DNA from: Candidatus Thiothrix putei | GTDB lineage: Bacteria > Pseudomonadota > Gammaproteobacteria > Thiotrichales > Thiotrichaceae | Reading direction: 5' to 3' | Assembly (NCBI GenBank): GCA_029972225.1 | Contig: CP124756.1 | Location: 2,896,001 to 2,960,000, forward strand | Length of the DNA: 64,000 nt | Part shown: one piece after another, positions 36,436 through 43,635 of the stretch | Numbering within the stretch: the stretch's first letter is position 1 | Layout: every line of letters starts with the position of its first letter | Translations under genes and position numbers: made by a program | The notes under the pieces: model-generated | What the model saw: only the letters and a program-made list of their open reading frames with translations | The model's database searches: none | What the model was told of the DNA's origin: nothing

Positions 36436-36504
36436 GCAGGCTGGCTGCCATCACGGTCTGGCGCTGCTCCGCAACGCGCCTGCCCGTGCTTGCTGCCAGC
36501 CTGC
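36436..36504. repeat. Large hairpin directly after the FGE gene stop
   Basis: Arms of 21 bases (36436-36456 and 36484-36504), 18 of which pair, enclosing a GC-rich loop with its own GGCGC/GCGCC stem. It begins one base after the stop codon of the 36506 gene on the minus strand. It could be a terminator (no T-run) or a cruciform of the kind that sits behind the variable region of diversity-generating retroelement targets. Confidence 0.7.
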
Positions 36505-36505
36505 T

Positions 36506-39235
36506 CTACCGGTTGGGCGGCTCCGCCGCGCTTGAGCTCGGATGACCTAGGGCAAGCCGAAAACCAAGGGTGTGGAGACGGCGGTCGGGCGCGTACCCGG
36601 GGCGGTAGGCGGATCGGCAGCACCTGCCTTCGCGGTCCCACGAGCCGCCGCGCACCACGCGCCGCCCTGTGTCGCCTCCGGCTCCATCCGGGTCTGTTAC
36701 CGGCTCCGCCGGTAATGTTGCCTGCCATGCATCCTGACACCACTCGAAGACATTGCCGTGCATTTCGTATAAACCCCACGCATTGGGCGAATAGCTTTTC
36801 ACGGGTTTGGTTTCTCCATCAGAATTATAGTTATTCCACTTGCCAGAATAATTGACCTTTTTGGTGTTCAAATCATCTTTGCCACCGAATGAAAACGCGC
36901 TGGTTGTTCCGGCACGGCAAGCGCATTCCCATTCCGCTTCCAGTGGTAAACGCACGTCGAGCAACTGCCAATGTTGTTGCAGTTTTTGGATAAAGGTTTG
37001 GGTATCGTCCCAACTGACTGTTTCGACTGGGCGTTGTGCGCCTTTGAAATAGCTGGGGTTTGCGCCCATCACGGTTTCCCAAAAGGCTTGGGTTACAGTC
37101 GTATCAGCCAGCCAGTAGCCTTGGGTGAGAGTAACGTTATGTTGGGTTTCACGGTCGTAATGCCCCGGTTCATCTTCTGGGGAACCCATCAGGAAGGTTT
37201 GTGGGGGGATGTAGCGGAAGCGTTGGGTGAGGTGTTCCCTTCGGCTTCGCTCAGGGAACGGTTGGGATGCAGGCAACACTAAATCAAAATACACGCCATA
37301 TTTGTCTTCGCCAGTGGGTTGAATCGCCGGTTTTTCCCAGCCATTTGCACTGCAACTGAAGCCCCCCGCCCATTCAGGTCGGGTGAGTGCTTCAACCACC
37401 AACCGCTGCCCCCCAATGTGCAGAATCCGTGATTTGCCCGTGACCGCCCATTGCAGATAGCCGTCATTGCTTAGGTAATGATCGGTTGTTTCACCTTCAT
37501 ATTCGGCAATCACCAAATCCTGATCAGCCTCGACTTCCGCCAATACATAAGGCTGGAAAGCGAAACCGGGTACTTGCAGGCTTTGCAGGGCTTTGGGTGT
37601 CCCCAGATAAAAACGCTCGCCATACTGGATCAGTTGCACCCGCTTACGGTCAGTGGGGTGCGTCAGAAACGCATTCGCTGCCCCGTGATTGAGCCAGTCA
37701 GGGCGCGGCGCGTTGCTGCCAAGCCGCTGTTGGGTGATTGCCCACAGCGATGAAAAATAATCGTTGTGCCGACGGCTACGGTTTCCCTGCCGCTCCAGCA
37801 GCAATTGACCATTGAACAACAGCCCCCGGTGCTGTGCCTGCTGATGGGTAGCGAGGATATATTGCTTCAGGTAACGCTCGGCTTCTTCCAGCCGCTCGTC
37901 ACCATTGATACCCGCCAACGCCCCCAGAAAACACAGCGCATCGGCGTAATCCAGCGTAAAGGTATGCGCCAATTGCTGCCGGACGTGCCAATACAAAGGC
38001 TCTGCCAGTTCCGGTTGCCGGGTCAGCAGCGTTGCCAAGTGATCGCGGTAATGCTGTTGTGCCTCTGCATCCAACACCACCGCGTTACTGCCATATTCAA
38101 CAGCGGCATGATTCCAAACCAGCAATTCATGCCCAATATCCCACGGTTTGCCGACGCTGAACTGATAGCGCAGGCTTCGCAGGAATGCCGGTTCTATTTC
38201 CGTGGCAGCAATCGCCAGCGCCAGCAGTTCCCCTGCGTGGTGCTGATCTTCCGCCATGCGCTGTTGCACCGTGTCAGGCGTGGTGGCAGTCGGGCTAACC
38301 GGTATCAGCTTGCTGTAACGATCCCAACTGATGCACTGAAAACACTGGGTCAGTTCCTCCGATAAATAGCGCACGGGTGCAGGGACTAGCGCAAATGCCT
38401 GACAACCCGCCTGCCGCAAACTCTGCCCAAAGCGTAACCATTGGCGGGTGATTTGCCCGCTACGCTCATAAATCCCCAAATCACTAAGAATCAGGATGGG
38501 CGTTTCTGGCGTGGGCGGATGCCAGGTTTTCCGCTCATCCCCCAACAACATACTCCGGGTCGGCAAATCCAGCACAAACCAGCTTTCTACCCCAACCTCG
38601 CCGCGCTGCTTGCCCAATTGCGCTTGCAGCATCACGTAATCCCGGTTCAAACCATCCAGCCGGGGCGGGCGGTCTACCAAGATCACGACTTTAGCCGTCC
38701 AGTTCAGCCGCTGCTGTTGGGGAATACGGCGCAGTTGCTCGGCTTTGGCAACCTGTTTCACCAGCTTGGGAATATCCGGGTGTTTGTGGGTTTGTTGCTG
38801 ACTGAGCAACTTGCGCAACAAAGGCCACAAGGTTGTCCAAGCCACCAATGGCTGATGGGGCTGCGGTTGGTTGGCGTAACGGCGTTTGCCTGCTTCCAAA
38901 TCCAGTGCTTCGTGCTGGATGCTGGCTACCCAGTCGGGGACATCCGGCTGACCGGGTTGTTTGGGTGCGGGTAACAGGCTGCTGACTTCCTGCCCTTGCA
39001 CAACATAAAACACTTCGGGCGGGAGTGCCGAGGGAACTAAACCACTGTCACGCTCAAGCAATGGCTTGCGCCGTTCCGGTGCGGAGGACACCTCTTGAGC
39101 ATCACCGCCAAGGTTCAACGGACGTTGCGCTGGCACATGCTGGTAGCCAAAGCAATCCAGAATGCTATCCAATTCCCCGCTATCCTGCTGCTCCAAAAAC
39201 AGCAACAGGTCGGCGCGGCTCACCCGTGAACTCAC
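36506..39235 (-). CDS. vWA-like/FGE (SUMF1-type) protein of a MoxR conflict system
   Basis: 909 residues. The N-terminal third has a degenerate vWA-like core (AKVVILVDRPPRLDG, about 185; ILILSDLGIYERSG, about 245). A helical middle is followed by a C-terminal formylglycine-generating-enzyme/C-type-lectin-fold domain from about 675 (PPQTFLMGSPEDEPGHY, PVETVSWDDTQTFIQKL, RLPLEAEWECACRAG, YEMHGNVFEWCQDAW, VVRGGSW to LGFRLAL). The active-site Cys of true FGE (C336 in human SUMF1) is absent, so it is probably a binding domain. It starts with a GTG inside the moxR stop (GTGA overlap). The last part has a pattern like a DGR variable region. The vWA call is weaker than the FGE call. Confidence 0.8.
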   Translation of the reverse strand: MSSRVSRADLLLFLEQQDSGELDSILDCFGYQHVPAQRPLNLGGDAQEVSSAPERRKPLLERDSGLVPSALPPEVFYVVQGQEVSSLLPAPKQPGQPDVPDWVASIQHEALDLEAGKRRYANQPQPHQPLVAWTTLWPLLRKLLSQQQTHKHPDIPKLVKQVAKAEQLRRIPQQQRLNWTAKVVILVDRPPRLDGLNRDYVMLQAQLGKQRGEVGVESWFVLDLPTRSMLLGDERKTWHPPTPETPILILSDLGIYERSGQITRQWLRFGQSLRQAGCQAFALVPAPVRYLSEELTQCFQCISWDRYSKLIPVSPTATTPDTVQQRMAEDQHHAGELLALAIAATEIEPAFLRSLRYQFSVGKPWDIGHELLVWNHAAVEYGSNAVVLDAEAQQHYRDHLATLLTRQPELAEPLYWHVRQQLAHTFTLDYADALCFLGALAGINGDERLEEAERYLKQYILATHQQAQHRGLLFNGQLLLERQGNRSRRHNDYFSSLWAITQQRLGSNAPRPDWLNHGAANAFLTHPTDRKRVQLIQYGERFYLGTPKALQSLQVPGFAFQPYVLAEVEADQDLVIAEYEGETTDHYLSNDGYLQWAVTGKSRILHIGGQRLVVEALTRPEWAGGFSCSANGWEKPAIQPTGEDKYGVYFDLVLPASQPFPERSRREHLTQRFRYIPPQTFLMGSPEDEPGHYDRETQHNVTLTQGYWLADTTVTQAFWETVMGANPSYFKGAQRPVETVSWDDTQTFIQKLQQHWQLLDVRLPLEAEWECACRAGTTSAFSFGGKDDLNTKKVNYSGKWNNYNSDGETKPVKSYSPNAWGLYEMHGNVFEWCQDAWQATLPAEPVTDPDGAGGDTGRRVVRGGSWDREGRCCRSAYRPGYAPDRRLHTLGFRLALGHPSSSAAEPPNR
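36557..36643 (-). other. Candidate DGR-type variable region
   Basis: This segment encodes SWDREGRCCRSAYRPGY followed by APDRRLHTLGF. In FGE-fold targets of diversity-generating retroelements the template-encoded version is rich in Asn (AAC/AAT) at the same spots: after GGSW, around R-S-A-x-R, and before G-F-R-L. Here those positions hold D, R, E, C, Y, P and L codons that could derive from AAC/ACG by adenine mutagenesis. No template repeat or reverse transcriptase was found in the window. Confidence 0.45.
37234..37259. repeat. REP-like palindrome inside the FGE gene
   Basis: On the minus strand GTTCCCTGAGCGAAGCCGAA plus GGGAAC forms an imperfect hairpin and is translated in frame as PFPERSRRE at a domain boundary (about residue 660). 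The CTGAGCGAAG-type core is known as a dispersed repeat in many bacterial genomes, so this is likely an in-frame insertion of an interspersed repeat. Confidence 0.55.
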
Positions 39236-40281
39236 GCGGCATCCTCGCCTGCATCTCCCGCGTCGGTATCCATGCGCTGCTTCATGCCGGGGTGTTTTTT
39301 CAGGGCAAAATCCTGAATCTGTTCCAACTTTTTCAGTTGCTTTGCCTCATTCAGTTCCAACCGCGCTAACACCCGCAATATATCCAGAAACTCTGCCTGA
39401 CCGGGCGGTTTGAAACCAAGGGTTGCGGCTTCAAGCCTGTCCTGATGCAATTGTTTAGCAGCGGTTTCCATCACTTTGCGGCTGAACAATGGCTGATTCT
39501 GTGCGTCACTGAAATGTTCGCCACCACGCTTCACCAAATGTTCCACCAAGGCGGATTCTTTCTCTGGTAACTCAAGGTTCAGCACCAGACAACGGCGCAC
39601 AAACGCGGCGGGTAATTGGCGGTCTTCATTGGTGGTGATAACAACCAGCGGTCGGATGGCGTTTGCATCATCAGCACGGTAGCCAATGCTTTCATTCACC
39701 CACGGAATGCGGAAACGCGCATTATCCAGCGTTTCCAGCAGGCTATTGGGCAAATCGGCATCCGCCTTGTCGATTTCATCAATCAGTAAGACAACGCCCT
39801 TGGGTAAGGTTTTGTCTTCCTCATTGGCAGGATTGGGGTGGTACAACCTGAAATCACTGGCGGTGTAATAATCCTGCGCCGTTTGCCAGTCATACGCCCA
39901 CCATAATGCCCCCGGACTCAGGAACTTGCGCGGATCAAGCTCGGTTTTCAAGGTTTCCGGGGTAAACCTGCTGCCAACCGCACTCAATAATTGCGCCTGC
40001 CCTAAACGGCTAACCGCATCAAAGCGATACCACAAATCCTGAATTTCCATGTGTGCGCTGACCACTTCCGACACCAGTTGCCAACCCAAAGCGACGGCGA
40101 CGGCACGCGCTAACTGGCTTTTGCCTGTGCCGGGGTCGCCGCGTACCAGTAGCGGGCGTTCCGAAAGCCATGCCGCTGTCAGCGCATTGGTGGTACGCTC
40201 GTCGAAGACGTGGACGCTGGGCTTCCATGTGCCGTAGGCGGGCAAGGTGTATTTTTTATGTGGAGTGATGGGGAGGGTCAT
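39232..40281 (-). CDS. MoxR-type AAA+ ATPase
   Basis: 349 residues of the MoxR/AAA_5 class: Walker A VRGDPGTGKSQLARAVA (about 48-60), Walker B VVLLIDEIDKADADLPNSLL (about 170), sensor 1 VVITTNEDRQLP, and an Arg-finger region AAFVRRCLVLNLELPE. MoxR proteins act as chaperone-like remodelers with vWA partners. Here the partner is the overlapping vWA-like/FGE gene (GTGA overlap). Its ATG overlaps the stop of a short stub frame (ATGA), evidence that another gene of the system stood upstream before the IS630 insertion. Confidence 0.9.
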   Translation of the reverse strand: MTLPITPHKKYTLPAYGTWKPSVHVFDERTTNALTAAWLSERPLLVRGDPGTGKSQLARAVAVALGWQLVSEVVSAHMEIQDLWYRFDAVSRLGQAQLLSAVGSRFTPETLKTELDPRKFLSPGALWWAYDWQTAQDYYTASDFRLYHPNPANEEDKTLPKGVVLLIDEIDKADADLPNSLLETLDNARFRIPWVNESIGYRADDANAIRPLVVITTNEDRQLPAAFVRRCLVLNLELPEKESALVEHLVKRGGEHFSDAQNQPLFSRKVMETAAKQLHQDRLEAATLGFKPPGQAEFLDILRVLARLELNEAKQLKKLEQIQDFALKKHPGMKQRMDTDAGDAGEDAA

Positions 40282-40358
40282 GCTTTATTACCTAATTTCC
40301 CGTTAATTTCTTCGTAGAACAAGTCAATGGTATACCTTACAGCGTCAAGACCTGAACA
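40278..40358 (-). pseudogene. C-terminal stub of an IS630-disrupted gene
   Basis: Reading into moxR, the frame GLDAVRYTIDLFYEEINGK ends L-G-N-K-A with a TGA that overlaps the moxR ATG as ATGA. The composition and the coupled stop look like a genuine protein end whose upstream part has been cut off by the IS630 element. Identity unknown; too short for a family call. Confidence 0.45.
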
Positions 40359-40846
40359 TTTTTAAAGGTTTGAAAATTTGTTGTCATCAACTGGGTCAGT
40401 TCTTTCTTGTGATCGGTATCCAGCTTGTCGAGACAGTTGGTGATGGCCGCCTTGAAAGCGGGAAACTTATCATAGTATTTCGAGTACAAGCATTTTTTCT
40501 TGACGAACTTCCACAACCGTTCAATCAGATTGAGGTTGGGTGAATAGGTCGGTAAAAATAATAGTTCAATATTGAGCCTTTTCGCACAGGCAAACACGGC
40601 TTCACAGCGTTGATACTTGGCATTATCCAAGACCAAAGTGATCGGTATTTTGAGTGCTAACGCTGCAATTTTTTCCAATAATTCACACACGCTGTTAGCG
40701 TTGATATAGGAGTCGTTAGTGATCGTGATGAGTTGTAGCGTTATCGCATTGAGTGCGCCCAATACGTTGTAGCGTTGTCGACCACAGGGGGCTTTGATGA
40801 ATACGCGGGAAAATGACCACAAAAACCCCAGAAACGGTGCTAACAC
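40337..40846 (-). CDS. IS630 transposase, C-terminal (DDE) frame
   Basis: Catalytic part of an IS630/Tc1-type transposase: PITLVLDNAKYQR (second Asp) and LPTYSPNLNLIERLWKFVKKK (Glu). Upstream of its first ATG the frame already reads F-V-D-A-A-H-F (first Asp), showing that the frame is joined to the N-terminal part across a T7 run at about 40868. The last few residues may be flanking DNA. Confidence 0.8.
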   Translation of the reverse strand: MLAPFLGFLWSFSRVFIKAPCGRQRYNVLGALNAITLQLITITNDSYINANSVCELLEKIAALALKIPITLVLDNAKYQRCEAVFACAKRLNIELLFLPTYSPNLNLIERLWKFVKKKCLYSKYYDKFPAFKAAITNCLDKLDTDHKKELTQLMTTNFQTFKNVQVLTL

Positions 40847-41385
40847 GAAGTGGGCGGCATCGACAAAAAAAGGGCGCGTTTGCCCTCCTTAGCCTCCTGA
40901 ATGCGCGGTTTTAGTTCATTTTCCAGGAACTTTTCTTGTGCTTCCACATCAGCTTTGGCGGGTATCATCCCCACTTTATGGATGTCCATCCCTATTTTCT
41001 TCATAAAGACACGTACCCTGTCCTCACTGCGTTTGATGCCTGTCAGCTCCTCAATCTTAGCGGCTGCCGCCTTGCTGGTTGCGGGGGGATATTCACGAAA
41101 ATAGGCTTCAATCTTGTCTTTATATGCCATCAAATCACTCTGTGGTTTATTGAATCGTATTTCTTTAAGAGCTTCTAAACCGTTAGGTTGTAGGTAGGCG
41201 TTTAGGTAGGCAAGCAGCGTGGCTTCTGTAATCCTTTCCAATCGTTTGATTTCCTTATGCGTCAACTGTTGGGATTTCAGGTACAGCACGGACATTTTCT
41301 TACGGACTCTGGGATGAGGATGGCGCTCCTTCCAGTAGAACAGCTCCGCTATCTCATCCTCAGTGAAAGTGATTTTTAATGTCAT
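40840..41385 (-). CDS. IS630 transposase, N-terminal frame
   Basis: 181 residues with helix-turn-helix segments (THKEIKRLERITEATLLAYL and AAAAKIEELTGIKRSEDRV) that bind the transposon ends. It runs into KEGKRALFLSMPP, where the expected family sequence is RALFFVDAAHF; one base (-1 slip on the seven-T run) restores the catalytic frame. Programmed frameshifting is known in IS630 elements; an inactivating deletion cannot be excluded. Confidence 0.8.
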   Translation of the reverse strand: MTLKITFTEDEIAELFYWKERHPHPRVRKKMSVLYLKSQQLTHKEIKRLERITEATLLAYLNAYLQPNGLEALKEIRFNKPQSDLMAYKDKIEAYFREYPPATSKAAAAKIEELTGIKRSEDRVRVFMKKIGMDIHKVGMIPAKADVEAQEKFLENELKPRIQEAKEGKRALFLSMPPTSC

Positions 41386-41445
41386 ACATTACTCATGGCT
41401 GCTTTTGTTACCAGTCATCTAACCATATTTCCTTGATCAAAAAAA

Positions 41446-43077
41446 CTATTTTATGGCACGGACTGGTATAGTACGGATGTCTTCTTCGGGTATCACAAAC
41501 AAAACGCTTTGCTCGTCACCGCCACCGTATTCAATCACGGTCATTTCATGCAGCTTACTCAACAAATCCTGATAAATACCTGCGATGAAATCAACACAAC
41601 CTTGATAATCTGACTCGGTAAATGAGAGGTAAAAATGCTCAGGATGCCGCCGATGTTCGCGACGTTTGGCCAATTGTCGGTTTAGATAGCGGATGTCGTC
41701 AGGCGTATAGTGGCTATGCAATTCTTTGTGTTTTGAGGGAATCTGTATCACGCGATTCCATATTTTAATGAACACACGCCGTACACTTTCCTCGCCATCC
41801 CATTTGAACAACCCTTTCGGCAAGGTTATCCGATACCGGCTTTCATGCTCAGAATCGTATTGGCTGTTAAAATTTGGCTTACGGTTAAACCGACGAGCCA
41901 TAGCAATTTCAATACCCGCCAATGACTGCACACTTTTCAACTTGAAAAACAGACTGCTGCGATGGGTACACACTGGCAAGATCGTCTGCAATTGGGCTTC
42001 ATCAATCGCACGTAACACCAACCAGCCCAACACACCTTCAACCGCCGAACGAACTTGTTCCAACGGCAATTGCGCTGAATATTTGCGTCCACCCTCAAGC
42101 AAACAATCGCTGGCAGCCGCCGCCAACACATCAACCGCGCTTTCAAATTCATATTCTGTCAGTAAGATTTGGGCAATCTGGCTACTGGCATCTGCACTAG
42201 TCACTTCCAGCTTGCCACTCAGCCCAAGCTCCTTGATCAACTGTTCATGGAGTACAAGAGTTCTGGCTTTCAGAGCCTGTAATTCTTCTGACAATTCATC
42301 AACCAACCACTGCTCAAAATCAACGGACAATTTAGGTGCAGGTAACAACGCTTCTGCTAGTTTTTGCTGACTGACTGCTTCCAGAAAACCAGCGCATTTT
42401 CCTGCCCGTAACAGATACGGGATAGATACAGCTACCAAACGGTTTTCAAACACTGCTTCAACCGTCGTTGTCTTCTGTCCATCCGCATACTTGATTACTT
42501 TGTCATATTGGTTCGGGGTGCGAATCAGAACGCCCAATAACTTACCCGTTTGACAGCTAAACACCGGAGCACCGGACATACCTTTCCAGAGTGTACCGAC
42601 ATCGGCATCACCTTCGGATACCAACTGTTGAATGTAGTAGTCTTCGTCAGGCGTGAAACAAGTACCACCGGCTGGTGTTTTCTTTCGTTGCGTCGCTTCT
42701 ACCCCCGCTCTGGGGTAGCCCATTGCCGTCCAAGATTCCTTTGGTTTCGGGAAAACATCGCTCAACACCGATAACGGCAGCTTCAATTTTGAAGTATCGC
42801 ACCTGACCACTGCCACATCGAAGTTTTCGTCTTCAAACACAATGTCAGTCTGCGTCACTACTACTTGATGATAAGGCGCGTCTTCATCCGAACGTCGCCA
42901 ACTGAAAATGCGTTGTTGCTCAGCATTGATGCTGTCGTGGTACAACACATGCCGCGCTGTCAGCACCAACCCATCCCGTATTGGATAAACTGTGCCAACC
43001 GCTTTTTTAAGCTGCCCGCCTTCCCCCCGAATGGTGGTTGGCACTTCAACCAGTGCCACCAGCTCAGACTTCAGCAT
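41446..43077 (-). CDS. Trypsin-like serine protease of the conflict island
   Basis: 543 residues. The N-terminal chymotrypsin-fold protease has a complete triad: H43 (LTARHVLYHD), D87 (ENFDVAVVR) and S168 (WKGMSGAPVF). There is no signal peptide, so it is probably cytoplasmic. The C-terminal region (about 235-543) is helical and charged and ends VIPEEDIRTIPVRAIK; no domain recognised, perhaps an effector-associated adaptor. The adjacent trypco2 gene is a known co-occurring partner of such proteases in NTP-dependent conflict systems. Likely activated by proteolysis or by the MoxR/FGE components; its targets are unknown. Confidence 0.83.
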   Translation of the reverse strand: MLKSELVALVEVPTTIRGEGGQLKKAVGTVYPIRDGLVLTARHVLYHDSINAEQQRIFSWRRSDEDAPYHQVVVTQTDIVFEDENFDVAVVRCDTSKLKLPLSVLSDVFPKPKESWTAMGYPRAGVEATQRKKTPAGGTCFTPDEDYYIQQLVSEGDADVGTLWKGMSGAPVFSCQTGKLLGVLIRTPNQYDKVIKYADGQKTTTVEAVFENRLVAVSIPYLLRAGKCAGFLEAVSQQKLAEALLPAPKLSVDFEQWLVDELSEELQALKARTLVLHEQLIKELGLSGKLEVTSADASSQIAQILLTEYEFESAVDVLAAAASDCLLEGGRKYSAQLPLEQVRSAVEGVLGWLVLRAIDEAQLQTILPVCTHRSSLFFKLKSVQSLAGIEIAMARRFNRKPNFNSQYDSEHESRYRITLPKGLFKWDGEESVRRVFIKIWNRVIQIPSKHKELHSHYTPDDIRYLNRQLAKRREHRRHPEHFYLSFTESDYQGCVDFIAGIYQDLLSKLHEMTVIEYGGGDEQSVLFVIPEEDIRTIPVRAIK

Positions 43078-43089
43078 GGCTCATGCCCC

Positions 43090-43422
43090 TTAATCGAGGT
43101 CAGACATAACGACACCCGTTACCGTGCCATCTGCGGTGTGGAGTTTGGGCTTCAACTTCAAACGGATGGTATGCGTATCTTCCTTGCTATAGCTCCCAGT
43201 CCCTTCAACGCCTGCACTGCCCACTTCAAACCCCAGAACCTTGAACTCAACCCCACCGTTAATTGTCAAATCGCCGGTTTTGGTAATCTGGGTGTGCAGC
43301 TCGACCTCAATTTCATCAAGGTCAAACTTGACGCTTTTGTTCATACCTTCTGCAATCGCCGCTTCAATGTCGCTGCGTAATGCTGCGACGATTTCAACCA
43401 ATTGCCGTTTACCTACACTCAT
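43090..43422 (-). CDS. Trypco2-family small protein
   Basis: 110 residues starting with a helix (GKRQLVEIVAALRSDIEAAI) followed by a beta-rich region with FDLDEIEVELHTQITK and HTIRLKLKPKL. This matches the 'trypsin-co-occurring domain 2' type that is found next to trypsin-like effectors. It is 12 bases upstream of the protease gene and first in the minus-strand operon. The 43423-43604 region upstream is its presumed promoter; no reading frame was seen there. Confidence 0.75.
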   Translation of the reverse strand: MSVGKRQLVEIVAALRSDIEAAIAEGMNKSVKFDLDEIEVELHTQITKTGDLTINGGVEFKVLGFEVGSAGVEGTGSYSKEDTHTIRLKLKPKLHTADGTVTGVVMSDLD

Positions 43423-43604
43423 AGAAAGCCCCTTTATTCAGTTCAAAAAAACAGCGCAACAGTGGCTGTGCCTGCCCTTGCGTCGATCATACAGATGTTC
43501 AAATTATTGGACAAATTAAGAACAGCGTTTGCATCTCTCAAAGCGTACTTTGTGATTTTTCAATGTTATCGTTGCCATGACCGACTAATCTGCTGGGAAA
43601 ACAA

Positions 43605-43623
43605 CATCATCACCACTAATTCA
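43605..43623. repeat. Right direct repeat bounding the candidate island
   Basis: CATCATCACCACTAATTCA, 18 of 19 identical to 34767-34785. It reads like the end of the His-tailed NifX-like gene (His codons then TAA), with AGGA and the ATG of the next plus-strand gene 13 bases beyond. This supports the view that 34786-43604 was inserted between two genes of one operon. Confidence 0.6.
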
Positions 43624-43635
43624 GGATTTATTTAC

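Larger units (their letters stand above)
40337..41385 (-). mobile_element. IS630-type insertion sequence (ends not resolved)
   Basis: Two-frame IS630 transposase on the minus strand. Weak terminal similarity (TGGTA-N7-CAGC) is seen at about 40332 and 41416, but exact ends and TA target duplication could not be fixed. It lies between the trypsin-like gene and moxR, probably having inserted into a gene of the same operon. Coordinates given cover the coding part only. Confidence 0.8.

Noticed and set aside
36506..36750. Active formylglycine-generating enzyme
   Set aside because: The catalytic Cys after GGS is replaced (G-G-S-W-D-R), and no sulfatase gene is nearby.
43402..43635. Longer start for the outer-membrane protein
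   Set aside because: The added stretch has no signal-peptide or conserved sequence; AGGA and a good signal peptide define the start at 43636.
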